A stretch of 46,686 bases of DNA from Pseudorhizobium pelagicum (GCA_000722615.1 JOKI01000031.1:137-46822); one strand, 5' to 3'. Counted from the stretch's first letter, positions 9,301-18,990 are shown. Program-made: numbers and translations. The notes: generated from the letters alone by a model not told the origin.

Positions 9301-12300
9301 CGGGTTCGCCCTCCTCGTCATCGGCCGTCGCCCATTCGGCAACACGCGCCAGATGGTCGTAGTCGCCGCCGTAATCACTCTGCATGAAGGGCACCAGCCG
9401 CGAGGCGAAGCCGGCTTCGCCGCTGCGCAGCAGCGCCACGAACTTCGTCAGCTGCTCGACCGAATCGTCTGCGAGATCGAGTGCCGACTTGCCGTTCTTG
9501 GCGGCCTCGTTGTTGACCAATTCGGATTTGAAACGTTCGCCCGGCTTCAGCCGCACGTAGAGGAGTTCGTCCGGCTCCAGCGCGCCGACGGATTTGAAGG
9601 CGCCGGCGCGCAGCGCCGCGGCCTCCAGAGCCAGCTGCGGGTCGAGAAGCGAGCGCGCCTGCGACGGGCTGGGATTGGAGCCGGTCTTGTAGTCGATGAG
9701 GGTTGCCAGCCCCGACCCCTTGATGTCGATGCGGTCGGCGATCCCGGTCAGGCGGATGCCGGCACCGGGGATCTCCCAGCCGGCGCCGCATTCGGTGACA
9801 CTGCTCCGGATGTCCGGGGCCCGCTGCGCCTCCCAGCGCAGGAAGGCCTTGCCGACCTCGACCACGCGTGGCCGCCAGACCCGGTCGATATGCGCCGGCA
9901 GCTGTTCGGCGTCGAAGAGTTCGTCGATGATCCGCCGCATGGCCTCCAGCGACACCGGGGTGCCGGGAAGATGACCCTCACGGGTATAGCGGTCGATGAT
10001 GGCGTGATAGAGCGTCCCGCGCTCGGCCGCCCCGGGATCTGCATTGAAGGCGGCGATCGGATCGAGCCGCAGGATCCGCCGGGCATAGATCGAATAGGGA
10101 TCGCGCCGCAGTCGGGCGACTTCGCTGAAGGAATATTTCATCGGCTGCATATCTGCGGGAGGCTTGGGCGACGGACGCCGCGCCGGGCTCTGGTTGTCGC
10201 CCGCATCGATCGCACTGGCCCATTGGCGAAACCGATTGCCCCGAGCCCGCAGCTGGCCGCCGAGATCGTCGCCGCAGAGCGCCAGCAGCCGTTGCAGCCA
10301 CCGCGAGGCGACGGTAGGGGGCGACCCCTGCCGCAGCGACCTTGAATAGATCAGCTGCCGCGTCCCGTTCGCCATCTCGAAATCATGCGCCAGCTGACCG
10401 ATTCGCCGCTCGGGAGGCTCGAGCCCCATCTCTGTCTTCATTGTGCGCGACAGGAACGGGTTGTTGATCGTCTGGCCGGGCCAGGAGCCCTCGTTCAGCC
10501 CGCCGAGGATCATCGTGTCGACGGTCTGCAGCCGCGCCTCGAGCGTGCCGAAGATGAAGACGCGCGGGTGGCTGAGGGAGCGTGGCTTGACCGCTTCGCC
10601 GGTCGCCAGCGCCTGGACGATATCGATCCACTGCGGCCCGTCCGCCTCCATCTGGCCGTCGGTCTCGATGACCTCTCCCAGCAGTCCTGCCAGGCGTTCG
10701 CCGGCCTCGCCCGACCAGAGCGGCGAGAGGTCGCCCGCCGCGTCGGCGCACAGTGATTCCAGCGCTCGCCCGGTCCGGTCGGCCCAGTCGGAGAGCGCCA
10801 GCTTGGCAGTCATGCCCGGACCATCGGCCCGCCGTGCCAGGAGGGCGCTCGCCAGCGGCTCGATGGCGGCAGCGAGGCGCTGCGCCAGCCTCTCTGCCGT
10901 CTCGAAGGCGTCGTCCGAAAGCGCCAGCCGCCATTGCGGCGGATGCCGGTCGGTCGTCTGGGCCGCCCGCTGCTCGTGCAGCAGTGGTTCCAGGGCAGAG
11001 ATGTCCATGTCGCCGCGCCCGCCGCGCAGCGCGAGGATTTCCAGCGCCTCGGCCGCCTCCCGCAGCTGCTCCCGATCCATGCCGAGCCGCACCAGCGGAT
11101 GCTTGAGGAGCGAGGTGATCGCGACGGGATCACCGGGACGCAGCGTCGCTTCCAGGAGCAGCTGCACCAGCGTGCCCTGCGGCGTTGCCGAAAGAGGGGT
11201 GCCTGCCGTGTCGTCGGCGGTAATGCCGAAGCGCGCCAGCTCGGCCGTCACCCGCCGGGCGAGTGTCCGGTCCGGTGTGATCAGCGCCGCCTGGGATTCG
11301 CGTCCGTCCGCCCGGGGCGTCTCAAGCGCCAGACGAAGGGCGATCGCGATCGCCACGGCCTCTTCACGCTCGTTGGCCGCTTCAATCAGGGCGACGTCGG
11401 CAAAGGCCTCCTGCAGTGCCTGCCGATCGACCTCCTGACGCCAGCGGCTCCACTGGTCCGTTGCGGTCGCCGGGATCAGCGCCTGCGACAGCGTCTTTGC
11501 CCGAAGATCGAGATCGGGAGCCAGCGAGCCCAGCGCTTCGACTTCTCTGCGATCGACGCCGAGCTTGCCAAGCAGGCGCGACAGACCGAACTGCGGGTGG
11601 CTGCGGCTCGACGGATCGATCCTGCCGTCCAAACCCTCCGCGCTGATCGTCGCCCACTGGTCGTCCGGCATGTCGAGGTCGAGGCCGGGCAGAACCACGG
11701 ATCCCTGCGGCAGGGAAGATATGACCGCAATCAGGTCGGCTGCGGCCGGCACCGAGCCGGTCGAGCCGGCAACGATCACCGGACCCTTGTGCTCCCGTTG
11801 CGCAATCCGCCGCGCTTCGCCGCGCAAGAGCGCCGCCTGGTGACGGGCAGGTGAGGAGCGCCGCAGTTCCTCGAGGCGCGCCGGCCAGAAGGCGCTGGCG
11901 ATCGACAGGAATTCCGCCGTCAGTTGCCACCAGAGCGCATGCTCTGCCGTGTCGAGGTTGCCGAGGTCGGCCCAGTCCCGCTCTTCCGTCTCCACCGAAT
12001 CGATCAGTTCCGCCAGCGAGCGGGCAAGCCAGATGGCGTCGGCCGGGCTGGCAGGCGCTACCAGCGGCGAATCGGAATGGATGTCGATGACCACCTGCGG
12101 CAGGCGGTTTCGCCAGGCGAGAATCAGCCGGCCGAGCTCCAGCAGCCGCGCCACCCCGCCGATCGGCATGGCCAGATCCATTTCTTCGGGCGCTGCGAGA
12201 TCGAAATAACCGCTGTCGTCCTCGGTCTCGCCGAGCGGACGGATCACCGGCAGGATCGCGGAGCGACCGCCGAGAAGATCGACGAATTCCGACCGCAGCA

Positions 12301-12484
12301 CGCGGGCCGACCGCCGTGTCGGAACGAAGATCGTGACGTTGGCGAGGGACAGCGGATCCTCGGCATCATGGCGAAAGCCCTCACTCAGGCGACCGTCGCA
12401 AAGCGCTGCAGCCAGCGTCTTGAGGAACGGCGTTCCCGCCGGAATGGTGAAGATGCGTTTCTGGCGACGGGCGTCCATCGTCAC
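9293..12484 (-). CDS. addB: Double-strand break repair protein AddB (alphaproteobacterial type)
   Basis: AddB is the partner of AddA, with an inactivated helicase domain and a second RecB-type nuclease. The product is 1063 residues if it starts at GTG 12484, or 1061 from ATG 12478. The start of alphaproteobacterial AddB is seen in FTIPAGTPFLKTLA. The nuclease motif is ATLIDYKTGSN near residue 950. The classical cysteine cluster (an Fe-S staple in Bacillus AddB) is missing: the C-terminus reads SDYGGDYDHLARVAEW where cysteines would be expected. The gene overlaps the upstream murU stop by 4 bases and the downstream addA start by 8. Confidence 0.92.
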   Translation of the reverse strand: MTMDARRQKRIFTIPAGTPFLKTLAAALCDGRLSEGFRHDAEDPLSLANVTIFVPTRRSARVLRSEFVDLLGGRSAILPVIRPLGETEDDSGYFDLAAPEEMDLAMPIGGVARLLELGRLILAWRNRLPQVVIDIHSDSPLVAPASPADAIWLARSLAELIDSVETEERDWADLGNLDTAEHALWWQLTAEFLSIASAFWPARLEELRRSSPARHQAALLRGEARRIAQREHKGPVIVAGSTGSVPAAADLIAVISSLPQGSVVLPGLDLDMPDDQWATISAEGLDGRIDPSSRSHPQFGLSRLLGKLGVDRREVEALGSLAPDLDLRAKTLSQALIPATATDQWSRWRQEVDRQALQEAFADVALIEAANEREEAVAIAIALRLALETPRADGRESQAALITPDRTLARRVTAELARFGITADDTAGTPLSATPQGTLVQLLLEATLRPGDPVAITSLLKHPLVRLGMDREQLREAAEALEILALRGGRGDMDISALEPLLHEQRAAQTTDRHPPQWRLALSDDAFETAERLAQRLAAAIEPLASALLARRADGPGMTAKLALSDWADRTGRALESLCADAAGDLSPLWSGEAGERLAGLLGEVIETDGQMEADGPQWIDIVQALATGEAVKPRSLSHPRVFIFGTLEARLQTVDTMILGGLNEGSWPGQTINNPFLSRTMKTEMGLEPPERRIGQLAHDFEMANGTRQLIYSRSLRQGSPPTVASRWLQRLLALCGDDLGGQLRARGNRFRQWASAIDAGDNQSPARRPSPKPPADMQPMKYSFSEVARLRRDPYSIYARRILRLDPIAAFNADPGAAERGTLYHAIIDRYTREGHLPGTPVSLEAMRRIIDELFDAEQLPAHIDRVWRPRVVEVGKAFLRWEAQRAPDIRSSVTECGAGWEIPGAGIRLTGIADRIDIKGSGLATLIDYKTGSNPSPSQARSLLDPQLALEAAALRAGAFKSVGALEPDELLYVRLKPGERFKSELVNNEAAKNGKSALDLADDSVEQLTKFVALLRSGEAGFASRLVPFMQSDYGGDYDHLARVAEWATADDEEGEPDE

Positions 12485-13209
12485 GCGCCGACGGAAAGGT
12501 CGGCAAGCACCTTCTCCGCTTCGTCGAGCGCCTCCGGCGTGCCCACCGTCAGCCAGTGGCCATCGAGGATCAGGCCATACAGCCGGCCCCGCGCAATCGC
12601 CTCGTCAAAATAGCGGTTGAGGCTGAACGGCGTCTGCGAGGCATCGGCACACAGCGCCGAATGCATGGCGATGGCGCCGGCATAGACGAGCGGCTGCGCA
12701 CCATCCGTGTAGCGGCTGAGCCTTCCACTGTCGTCCAGCTGGAAATCCTTCTTGCCGTTGTGGCCGGTGGTCTTCTCCAGCGGCACGCAGAGGAGCAGCA
12801 TGTCCATCGTGTCCGGGTCGAAGGCATCGCCAAGCCGCTGCAGGCTGGTCGGCTGTCCGGAAGGTTCGCCGACCCAGAAGAGATCGGCGTTCATCACGAA
12901 GAGCGGGCCGGGCTGAAGCAGCCTCAGCCCCTTCACGAGCCCGCCGCCGGAATCCATCAGCTGGTCGCGCTCGTCCGAAACCTCGACCTGGAGCCTGGGG
13001 TAGACGGCGAGATGCGCCTCCATCTGGTCGGCGAAGTGATGGACGTTGACGACGGCGTGTTCCACGCCGGCCGCAGCCAGCGCGTCGAGGGCATAGTCGA
13101 TCATCGGCTTGCCGGCGACGCGCACCAGCGGTTTCGGCATGCTGTCGGTGATTGGTCGCAGGCGGGTTCCAAGACCCGCTGCCAGCACCATGGCCTGGGT
13201 GATCTTCAT
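12481..13209 (-). CDS. murU: MurU-type nucleotidyltransferase (MurNAc-1-phosphate uridylyltransferase)
   Basis: This is a 242-residue sugar-phosphate nucleotidyltransferase. The N-terminus MVLAAGLGTRLRP (residues 7-19) is the NTP-binding signature, followed by PKPLVRVAGKPM with the catalytic Lys, and FVMNADLFW carries the metal-binding Asp. Such proteins are often labelled mannose-1-phosphate guanylyltransferase. Adjacency to an AmgK-type sugar kinase (10 bases upstream, same strand) argues instead for MurU, which makes UDP-MurNAc from MurNAc-1-phosphate in the cell-wall recycling bypass known from Pseudomonas and Caulobacter. The family is certain; the substrate is inferred from context. Confidence 0.85.
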   Translation of the reverse strand: MKITQAMVLAAGLGTRLRPITDSMPKPLVRVAGKPMIDYALDALAAAGVEHAVVNVHHFADQMEAHLAVYPRLQVEVSDERDQLMDSGGGLVKGLRLLQPGPLFVMNADLFWVGEPSGQPTSLQRLGDAFDPDTMDMLLLCVPLEKTTGHNGKKDFQLDDSGRLSRYTDGAQPLVYAGAIAMHSALCADASQTPFSLNRYFDEAIARGRLYGLILDGHWLTVGTPEALDEAEKVLADLSVGA

Positions 13210-13219
13210 GCCGGGCTTT

Positions 13220-14743
13220 CTAAAGCAGGGCTCCTGATTCGGGTAGCGCTATTCCCGCCTTCAGGCACCAGGCCCGGAGCGGCGCCAGCGCTTCATGGCG
13301 CAGCGCCGTCGCCAGATGGGCAAGCGTGCGGGGCATGTGCTTCATGTAGCGCGGCTTGCCGTCGCGCTGCATCAGCCGCACCCAGAGGCCGGCGAGCTTG
13401 CAGTTGCGCTGCGCCGCCATGATCGCAAAGGCCTTGAGGAAGGCCGCCTCGTCGAAGGGGCCTTGGCCGTGGCGAAGCGCCAGATAGTCGGCCATCATGG
13501 TCTCGGCGAGCGGCGCGGGAATGTCGACCCGGGCGTCCTGGACGATGGAGGCGAGGTCATAGGCGGTCGGCCCGATCATCGCGTCCTGAAAATCGATGAG
13601 GCCGGCGCGCTTCACACCCTGCTCCTGCGCACGCCAGATGATGTTGGGCGAATGGAAATCCCGCAGCAGCAGGTTGGTCTCGGCCGTCGTCAGTTCCGAG
13701 ATCAGCGCCTGCCAGATGTCGTGATACTCCTGACGCTCGGCGTCGGACGCCGGATTGCCGCGCTTCCAGGGGAGGTGCCAGTCGACGAGCAGCCGGGCCT
13801 CCATGGTCATGGCCACGGGATCGAAGTCGGGAATGTGGTGCAGACGTCCGGCACCTGCGGGCAGGTCTCGCGGCGCCGGCCGTCCATGCAGATAGGCCAG
13901 GCAGGCGACGCTTTCGCGATACCGCTCGGGGATCGGCTTGCCTTCGGCGTCCAGAACGCCATCGGCACCGAGATCTTCGAGGAGCAGAATGCCCTCGTCG
14001 ACATCGGCCTCAAGCACCTTCGGAGCCGCGAGGCCGATGCCGCGGAGATAATCGGAAATGGCGATAAAGGGGTAGGCGTCCTCGGCCAGATGCGCGACCT
14101 TCGGGTAGGGCTTGCCGTCGAGCACGGCCGGGCCCTCCGGCTGCCGTGGCCAGTCCATGAGGATCGTTGCGGGTCCGTCGGCCCGATAGATGGTCTCATA
14201 GGCCCGCACCGACGCGTCGCCGGTCAGGTAGCGGCGTGTTGCCGTCGGGTACCCCCAGCCGTCCAGCGTCTTGCGGATGTCGAGGGACCGTCGGATGCGC
14301 TTCAAGGCGGCATCCGGCCCCTCGAAGCGGGCAATCCGCCCGTGGCCCTCGTGTTCGAGCCGCAGCGTCAGGCGATCCCGGGGCAGAAGAGCCTCCGCCA
14401 TCTCCGGCCATTCGACCAGGCAGATGCCCGAGGCCAGCGCCTCATCGAGACCGAGTTCGTCGAGTTCGGACGCGTGGCCGAGCCGGTAGAGGTCGAAATG
14501 GGAAACGGGGATGCGCAGATCGTAGCTCTGCACCAGCGTGAAGGTGGGGGAGGGGACCTCCAGCGCCTCGTCGTCGGCAATCGCCCGCAGCAGCGCCCGC
14601 GCCAGCGTCGATTTGCCGGCGCCGAGGTCTCCCGAAAGCGCCAGGCAGTCACCGAGCCTCAAGGCCAGTGCCAGGTCTTCGCCAAGCTGGATGGTGGCCG
14701 CTTCGTCCGGCAGGCTGACGACAATCGGAGTGGCGTCGTTCAT
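13220..14743 (-). CDS. Fusion of tRNA t6A ATPase TsaE with AmgK-type aminosugar kinase
   Basis: Two proteins are joined in one 507-residue chain. Residues 1-150 are TsaE, the ATPase of the threonylcarbamoyl-adenosine (t6A37) tRNA-modifying complex: Walker A is GDLGAGKST (38-46), followed by PSPTFTLVQSY and HFDLYRL. Residues about 155-507 are an aminoglycoside-phosphotransferase-fold kinase with catalytic loop LLRDFHSPNIIW (Asp362) and metal-binding GLIDFQDA (Asp394), matching AmgK, which phosphorylates MurNAc/GlcNAc at the anomeric position. The start ATG overlaps the divL stop as ATGA; murU follows after 10 bases. The frame is continuous, so this is a real fusion, known in Rhizobiales annotations. 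Confidence 0.92.
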   Translation of the reverse strand: MNDATPIVVSLPDEAATIQLGEDLALALRLGDCLALSGDLGAGKSTLARALLRAIADDEALEVPSPTFTLVQSYDLRIPVSHFDLYRLGHASELDELGLDEALASGICLVEWPEMAEALLPRDRLTLRLEHEGHGRIARFEGPDAALKRIRRSLDIRKTLDGWGYPTATRRYLTGDASVRAYETIYRADGPATILMDWPRQPEGPAVLDGKPYPKVAHLAEDAYPFIAISDYLRGIGLAAPKVLEADVDEGILLLEDLGADGVLDAEGKPIPERYRESVACLAYLHGRPAPRDLPAGAGRLHHIPDFDPVAMTMEARLLVDWHLPWKRGNPASDAERQEYHDIWQALISELTTAETNLLLRDFHSPNIIWRAQEQGVKRAGLIDFQDAMIGPTAYDLASIVQDARVDIPAPLAETMMADYLALRHGQGPFDEAAFLKAFAIMAAQRNCKLAGLWVRLMQRDGKPRYMKHMPRTLAHLATALRHEALAPLRAWCLKAGIALPESGALL

Positions 14744-17301
14744 TCGGCCGCGGCGATGGTGCGCATCGTGACGGCGCTCGGGATCCGGCAGCTTACGGTG
14801 GTGCCGGCACCGGGACGGCTTTCGATCCTGACTTCGCCCTTGTGCAGCTGCACGAAGCTCTCGACGATCGACAGGCCAAGGCCGGCGCCGCTCCGCTTGC
14901 CGCCGCGGGGTGTCGAGGAGAAACGGTTGAAGATGGTGCTCAGCATCTCCTGCGGAATGCCGGGTCCGCTGTCGGAGACCGAGAAATACACATCGGTCGC
15001 GTCGCGCCGGCAGGTGAGGGTGATCGTGCTGCCTTCCGGCGCGAAATTGGTGGCATTGGTCAGGAGCTTGAGCAGGATCTGCTTCAGCCGCTGAGGGTCG
15101 GCGACGATCGAGCCGATCCCCTGCGGTGCGGTGATCTCCAGGGTCATCTGGTTCTCCTGCAGCCGGTCGGCGATCTGCATCGCCACGTCGTCCAGAAGAT
15201 CGTCGATGCTGATCTCTTCGTAGTCGAGCTGCATGATGCCCGCATCGACCGTCGCCAGATCGAGGATGTCGTTGACTATGGTCAGCAGGAGCGACGACGA
15301 GGTGGAGATGTGTCCGATGTACTCCGCCTGGCGCTCGTTCAGCGATCCGACGCCTGGCGTCTTCAGGAGGTCGGTGAAGCCGATGATGTTGGTCAGCGGC
15401 GAGCGAAGCTCATAGGAGACATGCTGGACGAAATCGTTCTTGATCTCGTCCGCCCGCCGAAGGGCTTCGTTCTTCTCCATCAGGGCACGTTCCGCGCGGG
15501 CGCTGGCGGTCATGTCGACGAAGGTGAGCATCGTCTGCGCGTTCGGCAGCGGCGTCACCGCATAGTCGAGGATCAGGCCGGAGAAGAGCTCCAGCGTACC
15601 CTGCAGCGAAGGCCTCTCGTCATCGCAGTTCGTCAGTATCTGGCCGAAGCGCCGCCAGCCGTCGGGCCTGTCATAGGACGGCACACAGGCCTCCTCGATG
15701 GCGCGGATGTGGACGCCGGGCTTTGCCTGTTCGGCGGTAATGCCCCAGAGGGCCCGGAAAGCCGGGTTCGACAGCCGAATGCGGCCGTCGGGCCCGAACA
15801 CCGCCACGCCTTCGGAAAGATGGTCGATGGTTTCGCCCTGTACCATCACCAGCGTATTGTAGCGCGTCTCGAGATCGACCTGTTCGGTGAGGTTCTCGAA
15901 CACCCAGGTGGCGCCGCCTTGCGGATGCGCGGTGGCGATGACCCGCAGCGTCTGTCCTTGCGGCAGGTGCCAGAGGTCGGTCTTGGTATCCAGCGCCTGA
16001 TAGACCGAAAGGGCCTCCTCCTTCCAGACCCGCCAGTTGAGCGGCTCGGGAAGCCTGTTTTCGCCGCGCAGGCGATCGAGGAGCTCGTTGTTGTCGGGCC
16101 GGGAATCCAGGAAGGAGAGGTCGAGGCTCCAGAGCGACACGAAAGCCTGATTGTAGAACTGCAGGCGCCGGTCGCGATCGAAGATGGCAACCGGCGTTGC
16201 CAGGTGATCGAGCGTTTCGGCATGGCTGCGCAGGGTGCGCTTCAGCTCTTCCCGAACCGCCTCGGCTTCCGACACGTCGATGGCCATTCCGGCCGAGCCG
16301 CTTGCCGCCACGACGTCGACGATCTCATAGATGGTGCGGTTGCCGTGAACAACGGTCGAGACGCGGTCATGGTACGGCGAATCGGGGGTCACGCTGGCGC
16401 GAATCTTTTCGCGGGCGACGGTTCCGAGGAATTCGCGCCCTTCGCCGATGGCCTGGGTCGGCGCAACCGCGTCCACGGCGTCGCTATAGGCATGGTTGAC
16501 CCAGGCAAGGCGGCCGGCGTTGTCGCGCCGCCAGACCGGCTGCTCGATCGCATCCAGGAGCGACTGGAACAGCGTGATGGATCCCTGCAGGCGCTCGCGC
16601 TCGATCTTCAGCTCCGCAAGCTCCGCCCGCAGGTTGTTCAGGGCGATGAAACGGACGAAGGCCCGACCGCCGGACACGCGCCCCTGCACCTCGAGGATTT
16701 CGTCCCGGTTCGTCTCGACCACCGTGTCGAAGCTGTGCGCGTCGCTGCGCAGCGCCTCGATGGCCCGCTCCAGCTCGGTGGCCGAGCCGGGTCGCAGCCA
16801 GCGGCCGAAGGCGAGAAACTCCCGGTCCAGCTGTGGTGCGCCGGTCTCCACCGGCAGCTGGCCCAGGAACTCGGGCTTCGAGGTGGCGCCGTCCCAGACG
16901 ACGATGCGCCGGTTCTTGTCGGCGATGAGCGCCTCATATTTCGAAATCTGCTGCCGTGCGTCCGTCAGCGCGCTGCGCATCTCCTGTGTCTCATTCTCCA
17001 TGTTGCCGCGCTGCCGCACCAGCCAGAGGACGGAGAGAAGTGCCGCGCCAAGGGCACCGACGACCAGCGAGGAGACAACGACTTCTGTGGAGGTGAACAG
17101 TTTGACGGCCGCCGGACCTGCCTCTTGCGCCAGAATGCCGTGCGCGCTGCCGGCAAAGGTGCTGCCCGCCAGAAGCGCGCGCAGGGCATGGCGCAAACGC
17201 AACTGTTTGCGCTGGCCTGAGGCCGTGGAGACATTATTCCCGCTGCTTTCGCCGCCGCGGGAATTTGCCTCCTGAAGGAGGTTCTTTTTGTTCACCGACA
17301 T
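14740..17301 (-). CDS. divL: DivL-type cell-cycle PAS pseudo-histidine kinase (Tyr in place of His)
   Basis: This is a membrane-anchored PAS kinase of 853 residues from ATG 17301. An N-terminal segment with one clear membrane helix (about residues 75-95) is followed by several PAS-like repeats (about 245-600), a dimerisation helix, and a complete ATPase domain with NATNFAPEG, DSGPGIP and RSGAGLGLSIV. The phospho-acceptor box reads HVSYELRSPL: tyrosine (residue 630; codon at 15412-15414, TAT) replaces the histidine, the hallmark of Caulobacter DivL, which controls the CckA-CtrA pathway by interaction with DivK. The start is uncertain; ATG 17352 would add 17 residues but has no visible ribosome site. 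It heads the tsaE-amgK/murU/addBA run. Confidence 0.88.
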   Translation of the reverse strand: MSVNKKNLLQEANSRGGESSGNNVSTASGQRKQLRLRHALRALLAGSTFAGSAHGILAQEAGPAAVKLFTSTEVVVSSLVVGALGAALLSVLWLVRQRGNMENETQEMRSALTDARQQISKYEALIADKNRRIVVWDGATSKPEFLGQLPVETGAPQLDREFLAFGRWLRPGSATELERAIEALRSDAHSFDTVVETNRDEILEVQGRVSGGRAFVRFIALNNLRAELAELKIERERLQGSITLFQSLLDAIEQPVWRRDNAGRLAWVNHAYSDAVDAVAPTQAIGEGREFLGTVAREKIRASVTPDSPYHDRVSTVVHGNRTIYEIVDVVAASGSAGMAIDVSEAEAVREELKRTLRSHAETLDHLATPVAIFDRDRRLQFYNQAFVSLWSLDLSFLDSRPDNNELLDRLRGENRLPEPLNWRVWKEEALSVYQALDTKTDLWHLPQGQTLRVIATAHPQGGATWVFENLTEQVDLETRYNTLVMVQGETIDHLSEGVAVFGPDGRIRLSNPAFRALWGITAEQAKPGVHIRAIEEACVPSYDRPDGWRRFGQILTNCDDERPSLQGTLELFSGLILDYAVTPLPNAQTMLTFVDMTASARAERALMEKNEALRRADEIKNDFVQHVSYELRSPLTNIIGFTDLLKTPGVGSLNERQAEYIGHISTSSSLLLTIVNDILDLATVDAGIMQLDYEEISIDDLLDDVAMQIADRLQENQMTLEITAPQGIGSIVADPQRLKQILLKLLTNATNFAPEGSTITLTCRRDATDVYFSVSDSGPGIPQEMLSTIFNRFSSTPRGGKRSGAGLGLSIVESFVQLHKGEVRIESRPGAGTTVSCRIPSAVTMRTIAAAE

Positions 17302-17426
17302 CCCCGGTCTGTCTCCGTCTTTTTGCCGCACGATCGACAAGACATCCCACATCGCGCTTGCCCGAAGCAGGTGCGATTCGATGTCTGACAGAGTACTTCT
17401 TTAGGGAATCGTCGGGAAGGCTGCGG

Positions 17427-17462
17427 GGAAAAAAGAAATCGCGGCCTCGTCAAGGCCGCGAT
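17427..17462 (-). terminator. Intrinsic terminator of ahcY
   Basis: On the minus strand a perfect 10-base-pair stem (17453-17462 with 17438-17447, five-base loop) is followed by a T-rich tract TTTCTTTTTT. It lies 31 bases after the ahcY stop and ahead of divL, so it should separate ahcY transcription from the divL operon. Confidence 0.9.
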
Positions 17463-17493
17463 CATCAATATATTGTGGATATCACTGGATAGT

Positions 17494-18894
17494 TTAGTAC
17501 CTGTAGTGTTCGGCCTTGAACGGGCCGGACTTCGATACGCCGATGTAGCCGGCCTGCTCGTCGGAAAGCTCCGTCAGCTTGACGCCGAGCTTGGCGAGGT
17601 GCAGGCGCGCGACCTTTTCGTCGAGGTGCTTCGGCAGGATGTAGACGTCGTTCTTGTACTCGCCCTGCTTCGTGAACAGCTCGATCTGCGCCAGCACCTG
17701 GTTGGTGAAGGACGCCGACATCACGAAGGACGGGTGGCCGGTGGCGTTGCCGAGGTTCAGCAGGCGGCCTTCCGAGAGGAGGATGATGCGGTTGCCCTTC
17801 GGGAACTCGACCATGTCGACCTGCGGCTTGACGTTGGTCCACTTGAGGTTCTTGAGCGCCGCGACCTGGATCTCGTTGTCGAAGTGGCCGATGTTGCCGA
17901 CGATTGCCATGTCCTTCATCGCGCGCATATGGTCGAGACGGATGACGTCCTTGTTGCCGGTCGTGGTGATGAAGATGTCGGCGCTGTCGATGACGTCCTC
18001 GAGCACGACGACTTCAAAACCGTCCATTGCCGCCTGCAGGGCGCAGATCGGATCGACTTCCGTCACCTTCACCCGTGCACCGGCGCCGGCGAGCGACGCT
18101 GCCGAGCCCTTGCCGACATCGCCGTAGCCGCAGACGACGGCGACCTTGCCGGCCATCATCACGTCGGTGCCGCGGCGGATGCCGTCGACCAGCGATTCCT
18201 TGCAGCCGTACTTGTTGTCGAACTTCGACTTGGTGACGCTGTCGTTGACGTTGATCGCCGGGAAGGGCAGGAGGCCCTTCTTGCTGAGTTCATAGAGCCG
18301 GTGAACGCCGGTCGTCGTTTCTTCGGTAACGCCCTTGATGGCGTCGCGCTGTTTCGTGAACCAGCCGGGCGATGCCTGCAAGCGCTTCTTGATCTGCGCG
18401 AACAGGATCTCTTCTTCTTCCGAGCCGGGGTTCGAGAGGACGTCTTCACCGGCTTCGGCGCGGGCGCCGAGCAGGATGTACATCGTCGCGTCGCCGCCGT
18501 CGTCGAGGATCATGTTGGTGACGCCGCCATCGGACCACTGGAAGATCTTGTCGGTGTATTCCCAGTACTCCGTCAGGCTTTCGCCCTTGACCGCAAACAC
18601 CGGAATGCCGCTCTCGGCGATCGCTGCGGCTGCATGGTCCTGCGTGGAGAAGATGTTGCAGGACGCCCAGCGGATGTCGGCGCCCAGCACCTTCAGCGTC
18701 TCGATCAGCACGGCCGTCTGGATCGTCATGTGCAGCGAACCGGAGATCCGGGCGCCCTTCAGCGGCTTGCTGTCGCCGAATTCCTCGCGGCAGGCCATCA
18801 GGCCGGGCATTTCCGTCTCGGCGATGTCGAGTTCCTTGCGACCGTAGGCGGCAAGTCCGATATCGGCGACGATATAGTCTTTCTCAATGCTCAT
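17494..18894 (-). CDS. ahcY: Adenosylhomocysteinase (S-adenosyl-L-homocysteine hydrolase)
   Basis: AhcY cleaves S-adenosylhomocysteine to adenosine and homocysteine, relieving product inhibition of methyltransferases; it is a cytoplasmic NAD-bound tetramer. The 466-residue product shows [17 protein letters not shown], the active-site run [13 protein letters not shown], the NAD loop [11 protein letters not shown], and the C-terminal [10 protein letters not shown] tail that completes the neighbouring subunit's site. ATG 18894 (MSIEKDYIV) is chosen because GGAGAG precedes it and the length matches; the frame is open 34 codons further upstream. A palindrome at 18991-19022 is a candidate operator and an intrinsic terminator follows the gene. 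Confidence 0.97.
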   Translation of the reverse strand: MSIEKDYIVADIGLAAYGRKELDIAETEMPGLMACREEFGDSKPLKGARISGSLHMTIQTAVLIETLKVLGADIRWASCNIFSTQDHAAAAIAESGIPVFAVKGESLTEYWEYTDKIFQWSDGGVTNMILDDGGDATMYILLGARAEAGEDVLSNPGSEEEEILFAQIKKRLQASPGWFTKQRDAIKGVTEETTTGVHRLYELSKKGLLPFPAINVNDSVTKSKFDNKYGCKESLVDGIRRGTDVMMAGKVAVVCGYGDVGKGSAASLAGAGARVKVTEVDPICALQAAMDGFEVVVLEDVIDSADIFITTTGNKDVIRLDHMRAMKDMAIVGNIGHFDNEIQVAALKNLKWTNVKPQVDMVEFPKGNRIILLSEGRLLNLGNATGHPSFVMSASFTNQVLAQIELFTKQGEYKNDVYILPKHLDEKVARLHLAKLGVKLTELSDEQAGYIGVSKSGPFKAEHYRY

Positions 18895-18990
18895 GAAGCT
18901 CTCCAGCTGGAAGTTGCCGGTGCCAGTCATCAAGCACCGCTCATCGTCATTCGAGAGCCGGTTTATCAGTCTTGCGGGCGGGACGCAACG

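Noticed and set aside
14842..17220. 792-codon open frame antisense to divL
   Set aside because: Arises from GC-rich third positions of divL; product is low-complexity Arg/Gly/Asp-rich without any domain, while divL has full kinase motifs.
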